A stretch of 64,000 bases of DNA. It comes from VRUE01 sp963807425. GTDB taxonomy: Bacteria; Actinomycetota; Thermoleophilia; Solirubrobacterales; 70-9. The notes beneath the pieces were generated by a model. The model ran no database searches. It saw nothing but the letters and a program-made list of their open reading frames with translations, and was not told the DNA's origin. Shown here in pieces: positions 15,972 to 25,105 of the stretch. Both the position numbers and the translations under genes were made by a program. The DNA is taken from NCBI GenBank assembly GCA_963807425.1, contig CAWEBZ010000005.1, positions 62,001-126,000 of the forward strand. Direction: 5' to 3'. The first letter of the stretch is position 1; the number at the start of each line of letters is the position of its first letter.

Positions 15972-16819
15972 GGCGTCACCATCGTGCCGATGCCGGCATC
16001 GGTGAAGAGCTCGAGCAATAGCGAGTGTGGCTTGCGGCCGTCGATGATGTGGGCGGACTGGGCGCCGCCGCGGATCGCGTCGAGGCAGGCCTGCAGCTTC
16101 GGGCGCATGCCGCCGTCGATCGCGGTCAGCTTCTCCTCGACCTCGGTGACCGTCGCCTTCGAGATCAGCGAGCCCGCGTCCTCCGGGTCGGCGAGCCAGC
16201 CGTCGACGTCGGTGAGGAAGACCGCCTTGTGGGCGCCGAGGGCAGCGGCGACCTTGCCGGCCGCCTCGTCGGCGTTGACGTTGTAGGACTGGCCGCCGCG
16301 GTCGGAGGCGGAGGAGGCGATCACGGGGATGTAGTCGGCGGCGATGTGGTTGAGCACGTCGACGTCGACCCGCTCGATCTTGCCGACGAAGCCGACCTGC
16401 TCGGCGTTGGCCACAGGCGCCACCTCGAACAGCGAGCCGTCCTCGCCGGAGAGCCCGACCGCGGGCTGTCCGTGGCGGTTGAGCCGCTGCACGATGTCGG
16501 AGTTGAGCTTGCCGAGCAGCACCATCTTCGCCACCTCGACCGTCTCCGCATCAGAGACCCGCAGGCCCTCGTGGAAGCGCACCTCCATCCCGAGCCGGTC
16601 CATGTGCTCGGTGATCTCGGGGCCGCCACCGTGGATGACCACCGGGTTCAGCCCGACGTACTTGAGCAGGACGACGTCGGTGGCGAAGGCCTCGCGCAGG
16701 TCCTCCTCCCGCATCGCCGCGCCGCCGTACTTGATCACCACCGTGCGTCCGTGGAACTCGCGGATGTATGGCAGCGCCTCGAGGAGGGTCTCTATGTTCG
16801 TTTCTCTGCTTGGGCTCAT
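15968..16819 (-). CDS. argB: Acetylglutamate kinase
   Basis: Phosphorylates N-acetylglutamate, usually the arginine-feedback point of the pathway. 283 residues of the amino-acid kinase fold: the glycine-rich IKYGGAAM near the N-terminus, VVIHGGGPEITEHMDRLGM, VGLSGEDGSLFEV, and IPVIASSASDRGGQSYNVNA. The N-terminal helix typical of arginine-inhibited hexameric enzymes appears present (ETNIETLLEALPYIREFHG), so feedback control by arginine is plausible. The ATG overlaps the argJ stop. Confidence 0.96.
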   Translation of the reverse strand: MSPSRETNIETLLEALPYIREFHGRTVVIKYGGAAMREEDLREAFATDVVLLKYVGLNPVVIHGGGPEITEHMDRLGMEVRFHEGLRVSDAETVEVAKMVLLGKLNSDIVQRLNRHGQPAVGLSGEDGSLFEVAPVANAEQVGFVGKIERVDVDVLNHIAADYIPVIASSASDRGGQSYNVNADEAAGKVAAALGAHKAVFLTDVDGWLADPEDAGSLISKATVTEVEEKLTAIDGGMRPKLQACLDAIRGGAQSAHIIDGRKPHSLLLELFTDAGIGTMVTP

Positions 16820-18009
16820 GTCGTGTACTCCGCGTTGATCCGAACGTACTCGTAGCCGAGGTCAGAGAACCAGACGTGGGCGCTGTGGTCGCCGCGATCG
16901 AGCCGGATGCCGATCTCCGCCTCGGGGACGTCGGCGGCCAGCTCGGCGGCGTCGATCGAGTCGGCGCCGATCTCCTCCAGGTCCTCTCCAGCCAGCGCCA
17001 TCCCAGCCGCCTGTGCGATCCGCCCCCAGTTGGGGTCGCGGCCGAAGAGCGCCGTCTTGACCAGCGGCGAGTTGGCGATCGCCCGCGCGACGCGCTCGGC
17101 CTCCGCCGGCGAGGCCGCGCCCTCGACCTGCGCCTTGCCGACCCGGGAAGAGCCCTCGCCGTCGGCGACGACCTCGATCGCCAGCTGCAAGAGCACCGCG
17201 TCGAGCAGGCCGTCGGGCAGCGGCGCGCCGGCGGCACCGGTCGCCTGCAGCAGGACCGTGTCGTTGGTGCTCATCTGGCCGTCGACGGTGATCCGCTCGA
17301 AGGAGGCCTCGGAGGCGGCGCGCAGAGCGGCGTCGGGGTCCTCGACGACGGCATCGGTCTGCACGAAGCAGAGCATCGTCGCCATTCCGGGCTGGATCAT
17401 CCCGCCGCCCTTGGCCTGGGCCGAGAGCGTCACCCCGCCAGCCCGCAGCGAGCACCGCTTCGGCCAGCGGTCGGTGGTGAGGATCGAGTCCGAGAAGGAC
17501 ACCCCGCCGCTCTCGGAGAGGTCCTCGGCGGCCTCGCCGATCCCGCCGAGGACCGCGTCGATCGGCAGCGGCACGCCGATCACGCCAGTCTCCGCGACCG
17601 CGACCGACTCCGGCCGCAGGTCGAGCTGCCTCGCCGCCTCGTCGCACATCGCCACCGCGTCGGCGTAGCCCTGCGCCCCGGTCTCGGCGTTCGCGTTGCC
17701 GGCGTTGACGACCGCGGCCCGGATCGCGCCGCGCTCACAGCGATCCCGGCAGACCCGGACCGGGGCCGCGGAGGAGGCGTTGCGGGTGAGCAGGATCGAT
17801 GAAGCGACCTGCTCGGCGTCGCAGACGACCAGGCCGATGTCCGTCTTGCCACCGCCCTTGAGGCCGCAGTGAGCACCGCCCGCGCGAAAGCCGGGCGCGA
17901 GCTGGGCCGGATCGAGCTCCTCGACGCCCACGGGGGGATCGACCCAGCGCGATCTGAAGAAGTGGCCAGCCGGCCTGCTCTGCTGCGCGTCCGCGGCCGG
18001 CCCGCTCAC
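16816..18009 (-). CDS. argJ: Glutamate N-acetyltransferase / ornithine acetyltransferase
   Basis: Transfers the acetyl group from N-acetylornithine to glutamate, making the arginine pathway cyclic. 397 residues from a GTG start at 18007-18009, which overlaps the argC stop in a GTGA junction; a longer open frame reaches 18564 but runs inside argC and is rejected. The self-cleavage site is visible as GMATMLCFVQTDA, where the chain splits before the Thr that becomes the nucleophile. GVIGVPLPID and GRDPNWGRIAQAAGMAL are also typical. Whether it is mono- or bifunctional depends on an argA elsewhere. Confidence 0.95.
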   Translation of the reverse strand: MSGPAADAQQSRPAGHFFRSRWVDPPVGVEELDPAQLAPGFRAGGAHCGLKGGGKTDIGLVVCDAEQVASSILLTRNASSAAPVRVCRDRCERGAIRAAVVNAGNANAETGAQGYADAVAMCDEAARQLDLRPESVAVAETGVIGVPLPIDAVLGGIGEAAEDLSESGGVSFSDSILTTDRWPKRCSLRAGGVTLSAQAKGGGMIQPGMATMLCFVQTDAVVEDPDAALRAASEASFERITVDGQMSTNDTVLLQATGAAGAPLPDGLLDAVLLQLAIEVVADGEGSSRVGKAQVEGAASPAEAERVARAIANSPLVKTALFGRDPNWGRIAQAAGMALAGEDLEEIGADSIDAAELAADVPEAEIGIRLDRGDHSAHVWFSDLGYEYVRINAEYTT

Positions 18010-19037
18010 GTCAGCCCCAACGTCTCGTCGAGGCCCAGCATCAGGTTGAGGTTCTGCACGCCCTGGCCCGAGGCGCCCTTCCAGAGATTGTCGAGCGCCG
18101 AGAAGGCCAGCACGCGGCCGCGCCCCTCGACCGTGACATAGACATGGCAGTCGTTCGTGTCGCGCACGTCGCGCAGGCCGGGGGGCGCATCGACGAAGTG
18201 AACGAAGGGCTCCTCCGCGTAGCGCTCGCGGTAAAGCGCCTGCACCTCCTCCTTGCCGATCGGCTCGCTCGTCTGCGCGTAGCAGCTGGTCAGCTCGCCC
18301 TGGTCGAGCGGCAGCAGGTGCGGGACGAAGGTGACTGGTGCCGGGCTGCCCAGCGCCGCCAGCTCCTGCTCTATCTCGGGTCTGTGCCTGTGCCCCTCGG
18401 TCTTGTAGGCGAAGGCGTTCTCGTCCATCGAGGCGTAGTGCATCGCGTCGCCGCCACCGCGGCCGGCGCCGGATACGCCCTGCTTGGCGTCGATGACGAC
18501 GTCGGCAAGCAGGCCCTTCTCCGCCAGCGGGGCCAGGGCGAGGACGCTGGCGGTCGGGTAGCAACCGGGCGTCGCCACCAGCTCGGCCTCGCGCAGCTCG
18601 TCGCGATAGAGCTCGGTCAAGCCGTAGACGGCGCCCTCGAGCAGCTCGGGCGCGCCGTGCTCCCCGTACCAGCGCTCGTAGGTGGGCAGATCGCGGAGGC
18701 GGAAATCGGCGGAGAGGTCGACGACCAGGACGCCGAGGCCGCGCAGCGCCGCGACGGTCGGTGCCGAGGCGCCGTGTGGATAGGCGACGATCGCGGCGTC
18801 GATCCCCTCGAGCGAGTCGAGATCGAGCTCGCTCAACTCCAGCGAGACCCGGTAGCGCGGGTAGAGATGGTCGAGCCGGGTGCCGGCGTCGCTGCGCGAG
18901 GTGATCGTGACCAGCTCCAGCTTCGGGTGGCGCCAGACGATCTGCGCGGCGAGCGCACCGGTGAAGCCGGAGGCGCCGGCAACCAGCACCCGCGCGGCGG
19001 GATCGCCATCGAGCGGTTGTGAGCGGAGCTCAGCCAC
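18006..19037 (-). CDS. argC: N-acetyl-gamma-glutamyl-phosphate reductase
   Basis: NADPH-dependent reduction of acetylglutamyl phosphate to the semialdehyde. 343 residues: the Rossmann start VLVAGASGFTGALAAQIVWR, the nucleotide region DLSADFRLRDLPTYERWY, and the catalytic Cys in LVATPGCYPTASVLALAPL. The later block HRHRPEIEQEL belongs to the substrate domain. It is the first arg gene of the cluster and overlaps pheT by 8 bases, so the arginine genes are transcribed through from pheST rather than from an obvious ARG-box promoter of their own. Confidence 0.96.
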   Translation of the reverse strand: MAELRSQPLDGDPAARVLVAGASGFTGALAAQIVWRHPKLELVTITSRSDAGTRLDHLYPRYRVSLELSELDLDSLEGIDAAIVAYPHGASAPTVAALRGLGVLVVDLSADFRLRDLPTYERWYGEHGAPELLEGAVYGLTELYRDELREAELVATPGCYPTASVLALAPLAEKGLLADVVIDAKQGVSGAGRGGGDAMHYASMDENAFAYKTEGHRHRPEIEQELAALGSPAPVTFVPHLLPLDQGELTSCYAQTSEPIGKEEVQALYRERYAEEPFVHFVDAPPGLRDVRDTNDCHVYVTVEGRGRVLAFSALDNLWKGASGQGVQNLNLMLGLDETLGLT

Positions 19038-21519
19038 GCAGCGACCCCCCGATCTTGCTCAGCTCGGCCTCGATCGAGGCACGGAGCGCGTTTACCTCCT
19101 CGTCGACCAGAGTCCGGTCGGGCGCCCGGAACTCCAGCCGCAGGGCGAGACTCTTGTGTCCGGCGCCCACCTGCTCGCCCTCGTAGAGGTCGAAGACGCC
19201 GGCCTCGTGGAGCAGCTCCCCCCCGCCCGCCAGGACCGCCTCATGAACCTGAGCGGCAGGGACGTCCTCGGCCACGACGACGGCCAGGTCTTGATAGACG
19301 GCAGGGAAGGTGGTGACGTCCTCGTAGGCCTCCTCGCCGGCCGAGGCGGCCGCGATCAGCACGGCTGCGTCGACTTCGAAGGCGACCGCGGCGTCCAGGT
19401 CCCAGGCCCGGCCGACCAACGGGTGCAGCTCGCCGATCCAGCCGGCCGGAACGCCGTCGGCGAGCACGGCAGACGAGCGGCCGGGGTGAAGGAACGGCTC
19501 TTCCACGGGCTCGAAGCTCAGCTCGGCACCGAGCTGACCCGCCAGCGCCTCCAGCGCCCCCTTGAGGGCGAAGAAATCGGCGGGCTCGCCGCCCCCCCGC
19601 CAGGACTTGGTGACCAGCGGGCCGACCGCGAGGCCGCCAAAGCGATGCGGCTCGGCAGCGGGCGCGGGCCGCTCTCCAGGGAACATGCCGGAGAGAGCAC
19701 TGAAGTCGCCATTTCCCGTCTTGAGGACGGGTTTTCGCGGACTCGCTGCAGCCGTGAGGTAGACCCGGCCCGACTCGAAGAGGGAGACGCGATCGACCCC
19801 ACGCGAGAGGTTGCGCTGGGCGACGTCGAGCAGCGAGCCGAGCACGGTCGTCCGCATCGAGGACTGGTCCTCGGAGAGGGGGTTGTCGATGACGACGGTT
19901 GCGGCGCGGGGATCGTCCTCCGCGATCCGCAGCCTGGTGGTCTCCTCCGGATCGGTGAAGCTCCAGCCGACGACCTCGTCGAAGCCGAGATCTCGCAGCA
20001 CGTCCTCGGCGCGGCGGCGCAGCCGCTGTTCCCGCGTCAGCCCGCCGACCTGCCCGGCGCCCGCTGGAAGTGTGCTCGGCAGGTGCTGGTCGAGCCCGTG
20101 GACCCTGGCGACCTCCTCGATCAGGTCGACCTCGCGGCTGACGTCGTGGTGGCGGTCGGGCGGCACCGTCACCTCGAGGTCCTCGCCCGAGGCCTCGACT
20201 CCGAAGCCGAGCCTCTCCAGGTAGGCGATCTGGTCCGCCTGCTCGATCCACATCCCCAGCAGGCCCTCAACCCGGGCCGCGCGCAGGATGACCCGGTGGG
20301 GCGGCGGCATCTCCGCGGCGACGTCGATCGTGCCCGGCACGAGCTTGGCGCCGCAGAGCTCGACCATAAGCCGCGATGCGATCCGCTGCGCCCGCAGGCA
20401 GAGCTCGGGATGGAGCTGCTTCTCGAAGCGCGACGAGGCCTCGGAGCGCAGCCCGAGCAGGCGGGAGCTGCGCAGGATGCTGGTCCCGTTCCAGTTGGCG
20501 ACCTCGAGCAGCACCCGGGTCGTCCCCTCGGAGACCTCTGAGACCTGCCCGCCCATGATCCCGGCGATGCCCGAGGGGCCGTTGCGGTCGCAGACCACCA
20601 CCGTCTCGGCGTCGAGCGTGCGCTCGACATCGTCGAGGGTCGTCATCTTCTCGCCCTCGGCGGCCGTGCGAACGATCAGCTCGCCTCCCGACACCTGGTC
20701 GAGGTCGAAGGCGTGCAGCGGCTGGGCGGTGAGCAGCATTACGTAGTTGGTGATGTCGACGACGTTGTTGATCGGCCGCTGGCCGGCGGCGGTCAGGCGC
20801 GCCTGCAGCCACATCGGCGAGGGGCCGATCGTGACGTCGGTAAAGACGCGAGCGGTGAAGCGGGGACAGAGGTCGGGCACCTCCACGGTCACCGAGGCGA
20901 AGTCGCTCGCCTCACCCTCTCCGCCAGCGGCGGCATCTTCCGCCCACGGCTCGGGGCCGAGCGGGGCGTCTGAGATCGCGTGCACCTCGCGGGCGACCCC
21001 GTAGATGCCGAAGCAGTCGAGCCGGTTCGGAGTCACCTCGAGCTCGAGCACCGGCTCGGCGATCGGCAGCACCTCGGCGAGCGGTGTGCCGGGGGCCAAG
21101 CCGTCCTCGAGCACGAGGATCCCCGGCGGGCCCTCCCCCAGCTCCAGCTCCGAGGCGGCGCAGATCATCCCCATCGAGACGACGCCGCGCAGCTTCGCCT
21201 TGCCGATCTTGTGTCCACCGGGCAGGGTCGCCCCCGGCAGCGCCACCGGGACCGTCTGTCCGGCCTCGACGTTGGGAGCCCCGCAGACGACCGTGCGCTC
21301 GCCGTCGCCGGTGTCGAGTGTGCAGACACGCAGCCGGTCCGCGTTGGGATGCGGCTCGGCGGTGAGGACCTTGCCGACGACGAAGCCCTCGGCCAAAGGC
21401 GGACCAATAGTGCCGACCCGCTCGACCTCGGTCCCGGTCATCGCCAGCCGCTCGGCAAGTTCCCCCGGCTCGATGCCGGGATCGCAGTACTCGCGCAGCC
21501 ATGAGTAGGGCACCCTCAC
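19030..21519 (-). CDS. pheT: Phenylalanyl-tRNA synthetase beta subunit
   Basis: Large subunit of the (alpha-beta)2 synthetase. The 829 residues are the usual full length. An EMAP/OB tRNA-binding domain lies at residues about 40-150 (VGKVLTAEPHPNADRLRVC, then GMICAASELELG), followed by B3/B4 editing regions, B5, the synthetase-like core, and a C-terminal ferredoxin-fold anticodon-binding domain (FPAVYQDLAVVVAEDVPAAQ). It overlaps pheS by 4 bases. Editing of mischarged Tyr is expected from the B3/B4 domain. Confidence 0.95.
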   Translation of the reverse strand: MRVPYSWLREYCDPGIEPGELAERLAMTGTEVERVGTIGPPLAEGFVVGKVLTAEPHPNADRLRVCTLDTGDGERTVVCGAPNVEAGQTVPVALPGATLPGGHKIGKAKLRGVVSMGMICAASELELGEGPPGILVLEDGLAPGTPLAEVLPIAEPVLELEVTPNRLDCFGIYGVAREVHAISDAPLGPEPWAEDAAAGGEGEASDFASVTVEVPDLCPRFTARVFTDVTIGPSPMWLQARLTAAGQRPINNVVDITNYVMLLTAQPLHAFDLDQVSGGELIVRTAAEGEKMTTLDDVERTLDAETVVVCDRNGPSGIAGIMGGQVSEVSEGTTRVLLEVANWNGTSILRSSRLLGLRSEASSRFEKQLHPELCLRAQRIASRLMVELCGAKLVPGTIDVAAEMPPPHRVILRAARVEGLLGMWIEQADQIAYLERLGFGVEASGEDLEVTVPPDRHHDVSREVDLIEEVARVHGLDQHLPSTLPAGAGQVGGLTREQRLRRRAEDVLRDLGFDEVVGWSFTDPEETTRLRIAEDDPRAATVVIDNPLSEDQSSMRTTVLGSLLDVAQRNLSRGVDRVSLFESGRVYLTAAASPRKPVLKTGNGDFSALSGMFPGERPAPAAEPHRFGGLAVGPLVTKSWRGGGEPADFFALKGALEALAGQLGAELSFEPVEEPFLHPGRSSAVLADGVPAGWIGELHPLVGRAWDLDAAVAFEVDAAVLIAAASAGEEAYEDVTTFPAVYQDLAVVVAEDVPAAQVHEAVLAGGGELLHEAGVFDLYEGEQVGAGHKSLALRLEFRAPDRTLVDEEVNALRASIEAELSKIGGSLRG

Positions 21520-22574
21520 CGGAACTGCCCCAGAACTCGTACGTCGTTGTCGAAGAAGCGGCGCAGGTCGGGGACGCCGTGACGCAGCATCGCGATCCGC
21601 TCGACGCCCATGCCGAAGGCGAAGCCCTGCACCCGCTCAGGGTCGTAGCCGTTGTCCTCGACGAAGCCGAGCACGTTGGGGTCGACCATGCCGGCACCGC
21701 CGACCTCGATCCAGCCGATCCCCTTGCAGAGGTTGCAGCGAGCTCCGTCGGAGAGGGTCCCGGTGCCCTCGCACTGGAAGCAGGAGACGTCGAACTCGAC
21801 GCTCGGCTCGGTGAAGGGGAAGAAGTGCGGCCGCATGCGGGCCTCGCGGTTGCCGCCGAAGATCGCCCGCAGCATCTCGTCGAGAGTCCCCTGCAGGTCG
21901 GCGAGGGTGATCCCCTCGCCGATCGCCAGCCCCTCGACCTGGTGGAACATCGGGCTGTGGGTCGCGTCGGAGTCGCGCCTGTAGACCTTGCCCGGCATGA
22001 TCACGAAGATCGGCGGTGGCTTGGACTCCATCCCGCGGACCTGGACCGGCGAGGTGTGAGTGCGCAGCAGGATCTCGGGATCGGACTGGACATAAAAGGT
22101 GTCTTGGAGCATCCGCGCGGGGTGCCCGGGTGGGTGGTTGAGCGCGGTGAAGTTGTAGTAGTCGTGCTCGATCTCGGGGCCCTCCATCACCCGGTAGCCC
22201 AGTCCGACCATGACGTCCTCGATCTGCCGTGTGGTGCGGGTGATCAGGTGGGTATGGCCGACCGGGCGCGGCGGGGCGCCAGGCAGCGTGACGTCGATCC
22301 GGTCGCCGTGCAGCTGGGACTCGAGCTCGCTGGAGTCGAGCGCGGCGCTCCGCGACTCGAGCAACGACTCCAACGCCTTGCGCGCCTGGTTGGCGTCGGC
22401 GCCGACTTTGCCCCGTTCCTCTGCCGGCAGATCGGCGATCCCGCGCAGGATCGTGGTCAGCTCGGCCTTGCGGCCTAGGTAGCGGACCCGCAGTTCCTCC
22501 AGCTCGGCGGTGCCGGCGGCGGACTCGATCGCCGTTGCGGCCTCGGCCCTGATCTTCTCGATCCTCTCAAGCAT
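21516..22574 (-). CDS. pheS: Phenylalanyl-tRNA synthetase alpha subunit
   Basis: Catalytic class II subunit that charges tRNA-Phe. 352 residues: an N-terminal coiled coil (LEELRVRYLGRKAELTTILR), motif 2 around YRRDSDATHSPMFHQVEGL, and the C-terminal motif 3 in GFAFGMGVERIAMLRHGV. The Cys pattern CFQCEGTG and CNLCKG is present, as in other bacterial PheS. It overlaps the upstream methyltransferase by 8 bases and pheT by 4, so all three are probably co-translated. Confidence 0.96.
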   Translation of the reverse strand: MLERIEKIRAEAATAIESAAGTAELEELRVRYLGRKAELTTILRGIADLPAEERGKVGADANQARKALESLLESRSAALDSSELESQLHGDRIDVTLPGAPPRPVGHTHLITRTTRQIEDVMVGLGYRVMEGPEIEHDYYNFTALNHPPGHPARMLQDTFYVQSDPEILLRTHTSPVQVRGMESKPPPIFVIMPGKVYRRDSDATHSPMFHQVEGLAIGEGITLADLQGTLDEMLRAIFGGNREARMRPHFFPFTEPSVEFDVSCFQCEGTGTLSDGARCNLCKGIGWIEVGGAGMVDPNVLGFVEDNGYDPERVQGFAFGMGVERIAMLRHGVPDLRRFFDNDVRVLGQFR

Positions 22575-23286
22575 CGGGCTGGGCCTCCGGCATGGCGAGC
22601 GACGATATCCGCTCGGCGCATATCGCAGCCACGGCGGCGACGTTCAGCGACTCGGCGCCGCCACCGCGCAGTGGGATCGTGACCTCGGTCTGGCACTGGG
22701 CGAGCACCTCGCCGGGGAGGCCCTGGCGCTCCGCCCCGAGACAGAGGGTCGCCGCGCCCTCGAGCGCCGTCGGACCCTCACCGCCGTGGGCGACTAGCGC
22801 CGCGCGAGGTGCGGGGGTCTCGCCGATCTCCCCCCGGGCCAGCGGCTGGGCGAAGACCGAGCCCATGCTGGCTCGCGCCGCCTTCGGCGAGAAGGGGTCG
22901 GCGCAACCGGGGCCGAGCACCACGGTGCCCTCGATCAGGGCGTGTGCGGTGCGGACGATCGCGCCGACGTTGCCAGGGTCGGCGACGCCGTGCAGGTAGA
23001 TGCAGACTGAGCCGACAGGCTCGGCCCAGCGTTGCGGCCAGACCGCGATCGCGCGCGTGCCGGAGCCGAGGTTCGAGACCCCGGCGAGCAGCTCGGCGTC
23101 GACCTCCTCGCCGTCGAGGCCGCTGCCGGCGGCGGTGAGGACGAAGCGGGGCTCGACACCGGCAGCAAGACCAGCCTCGATCAGGTCCTCGCCCTCGGTG
23201 ACGAAGGCGCCCTCGCGCTCACGGTGCTTGCGCTCGCGCAGCTTTCGCACCAGCTTCAGCTTCTCGTTTTGGGGGCTTTCGATCAT
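22567..23286 (-). CDS. TrmH/SpoU-family RNA 2'-O-methyltransferase
   Basis: 239 residues from an ATG at 23284-23286; the frame extends to 23394 but that region overlaps the rplT terminator. The N-terminal substrate-binding domain (LVRKLRERKHREREGAFVTEG) is followed by the SPOUT trefoil-knot domain: YLHGVADPGNVGAIVRTAHA, LCLGAERQGLP, and PLRGGGAESLNVAAVAAI. These are the three SpoU motifs with the catalytic Arg in the first and Asn in the third. It probably methylates a ribose in 23S rRNA or tRNA; the target is not decided. This gene between rplT and pheS is a common actinobacterial arrangement. Confidence 0.9.
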   Translation of the reverse strand: MIESPQNEKLKLVRKLRERKHREREGAFVTEGEDLIEAGLAAGVEPRFVLTAAGSGLDGEEVDAELLAGVSNLGSGTRAIAVWPQRWAEPVGSVCIYLHGVADPGNVGAIVRTAHALIEGTVVLGPGCADPFSPKAARASMGSVFAQPLARGEIGETPAPRAALVAHGGEGPTALEGAATLCLGAERQGLPGEVLAQCQTEVTIPLRGGGAESLNVAAVAAICAERISSLAMPEAQPDA

Positions 23287-23326
23287 CCGGTGGTCTCTTC
23301 TGGTCGTCTGTTTCTTCTCCTGGAAC

Positions 23327-23354
23327 GAAAAAGCGGGCCGTGAAGACGGCCCGC
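23327..23354 (-). terminator. Intrinsic terminator after rplT
   Basis: On the minus strand GCGGGCCGT-CTTC-ACGGCCCGC is a 9-bp GC hairpin with a tetraloop, followed directly by TTTTTCGTT. It lies 27 bases after the rplT stop and before the methyltransferase start at 23286. It should end the rpmI-rplT transcript and separate it from the pheST-arg operon, unless part of the transcription reads through. Confidence 0.85.
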
Positions 23355-23380
23355 CCGGGAAAGTGGAGTCTTGGCTGCGG

Positions 23381-23740
23381 CTAGGCGGCCGCACCCTCCC
23401 GGGCTAGCTCCACAAATCGGCGGAACGCCTCGCGGTCGTTGACCGCGATGTCGGCGAGCATCTTGCGATTGACCTCGACCCCGGCCCCGTTGAGACCGTG
23501 GATCAGTTCGGAGTAGCTCATGCCCTCCAGTCGTGCGGCGGCGTTGATGCGGGTAATCCAGAGCCGGCGGAAATCGCGCTTGCGGTTGCGCCGGTCGCGG
23601 TAGGCGTACATGCCCGACCGCTGCACCTGCTCTTTGGCGAAGCGGTAAGAGGAGTGCTTGCGGCCGAAGTAGCCCTTCGCTTCTTTCAGCACCTTGCGGC
23701 GCTTCTTGCGCGCGTGAACGGAGCGCTTGACGCGACTCAC
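23381..23740 (-). CDS. rplT: 50S ribosomal protein L20
   Basis: 119 residues with the L20 layout: a long basic N-terminal helix (RVKRSVHARKKRRKVLKEAK, then GYFGRKHSSYRFAKEQV) that threads into 23S rRNA, and a C-terminal globular domain (LWITRINAAARLEGMSYSEL, NRKMLADIAVNDREAF). It is needed early in 50S assembly. In many bacteria L20 represses the infC-rpmI-rplT mRNA; here infC is physically separated, so autoregulation would act on rpmI-rplT only. It overlaps rpmI by 4 bases. Confidence 0.97.
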   Translation of the reverse strand: MSRVKRSVHARKKRRKVLKEAKGYFGRKHSSYRFAKEQVQRSGMYAYRDRRNRKRDFRRLWITRINAAARLEGMSYSELIHGLNGAGVEVNRKMLADIAVNDREAFRRFVELAREGAAA

Positions 23741-23937
23741 TTCGAGCCCCCGAGCAGATGCCGCACCGACTTCGTGTCGGCCGGGGAGATCTCCACCGGA
23801 CGCGCCATCCGCCGCTTGCGCTTCGGCGACTTCTTCTCGAGGATGTGACTCGAGTAAGCGCGCCGCCCACGCAGCTTGCCGGTAGCGGTCTTGCGGAAGC
23901 GCTTCTTGGCGCCGGAATGTGTCTTCATCTTGGGCAC
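23737..23937 (-). CDS. rpmI: 50S ribosomal protein L35
   Basis: 66 residues, the standard L35 length, with the conserved start MPKMKTHSGAKKRFRKTATG and the basic KLRGRRAYSSHILEKKSPKR region. The start is GTG at 23935-23937. It is normally directly downstream of infC; here wecB, on the opposite strand, lies between them. The 85-base gap to wecB must hold promoters for both directions. Confidence 0.97.
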   Translation of the reverse strand: MPKMKTHSGAKKRFRKTATGKLRGRRAYSSHILEKKSPKRKRRMARPVEISPADTKSVRHLLGGSK

Positions 23938-24022
23938 GGGTTCGCTATTGAAGCAGACCGGCCGCCCTCGACGCGCCCTCTCTTGCAGGTGAGAGGCTGG
24001 GCGCAGGGTACTGTGCCGCCGG

Positions 24023-25105
24023 ATGCGGATCGTCTACGTAATCGGAACCCGGCCCAACTTCGTCAAGACGGCCCCAGTGATCGGCGCCCTGCGCGCCCGC
24101 CTGCCCGAGGGCCGGCACACGATCGTCCACACCGGGCAGCACTACGACCGCCTGATGTCGGAGGTGTTCCTCGAGCAGCTCGGAGTGCCCGCGCCTGACC
24201 ACATGCTCGAGGTCGGCTCCGGCAGTCACGCGCAGCAGACGGCGCGGGTGATGGAGCGGCTGGAGCCGGTACTGAAGGCGGAGGAACCCGACCTGGTGAT
24301 GGTTCCCGGCGACGTCAACTCGACCCTCGCCGCGGCGCTGACCGCGGCAAAGATGCAGATCCCGGTCGCCCACATTGAGGCTGGCCTGCGCAGCTTCGAC
24401 CGCACGATGCCGGAGGAGCTCAACCGGATCGTGGCCGACACGCTCTCCGACCTCCTCTTCCTCCACAGCGACGACGCGATCGAGAACCTGCGCGCCGAAG
24501 GCATTCCCGACGAGCGCATGCACTTCGTCGGCAACACGATGATCGACACCCTGGTCGCGCTCGAGGAGCGCTTCCGGGCGGCGGGATCGGCGCAGCGCCT
24601 CGGGGTCGAGCCTGGGGCGTTCGCGCTCGTCACCCTGCACCGCCCCGCCCTAGTCGACGGCCCGCTGTTGCCGGAGACGATCTCGCAGCTGGCTGCCCTC
24701 GCCCGTGAGATGCCGGTGGTCTTCCCGGTCCACCCGCGGACGCGCAAGATGATGGAGGCGGTCGAGTCCGAGCATCCGGGCCTGCTGCTCTCCGAGCCGC
24801 TCGGCTACCTCGACTTCCTCTCGCTGCTCGCCGACGCCGGCGCCGTCCTCACCGACTCCGGCGGGATCCAGGAGGAGACGACCTACCTCGGCATCCCCTG
24901 CTTCACCCTGCGCGACAACACCGAGCGCCCGGTGACGATCAGCGCTGGAACCAACACCTTGCTCGGCCTCGACCCGGCCGCAATCGCGAGGATCCCGGCT
25001 GCGCTTGCCCAGCGTCCCGCCGAGCCGCCCGAGCCTCCGCCCCTCTGGGACGGCCGGGCCGCGGAGCGAATTGCGAATGTTGTGACGAAGCCAGCCGCTA
25101 CTTAA
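24023..25105 (+). CDS. wecB: UDP-N-acetylglucosamine 2-epimerase (non-hydrolysing)
   Basis: Interconverts UDP-GlcNAc and UDP-ManNAc for cell-surface polysaccharide. 360 residues with the GT-B-like blocks GTRPNFVKTAPVIGAL, HTGQHYDRLMSEVF, PVAHIEAGLRSFDRTMPEEL, FVGNTMIDTL and LTDSGGIQEETTYLGIP. The length matches the family. It is oriented against the flanking infC and rpmI and its stop overlaps the infC stop by 4 bases. No other polysaccharide gene is adjacent, so it looks like an insertion into the translation cluster. Confidence 0.94.
   Translation: MRIVYVIGTRPNFVKTAPVIGALRARLPEGRHTIVHTGQHYDRLMSEVFLEQLGVPAPDHMLEVGSGSHAQQTARVMERLEPVLKAEEPDLVMVPGDVNSTLAAALTAAKMQIPVAHIEAGLRSFDRTMPEELNRIVADTLSDLLFLHSDDAIENLRAEGIPDERMHFVGNTMIDTLVALEERFRAAGSAQRLGVEPGAFALVTLHRPALVDGPLLPETISQLAALAREMPVVFPVHPRTRKMMEAVESEHPGLLLSEPLGYLDFLSLLADAGAVLTDSGGIQEETTYLGIPCFTLRDNTERPVTISAGTNTLLGLDPAAIARIPAALAQRPAEPPEPPPLWDGRAAERIANVVTKPAAT

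Noticed and set aside
18010..18564. N-terminal extension of the argJ frame
   Set aside because: It runs inside argC in another frame; ArgJ length and the GTGA overlap support the start at 18009.
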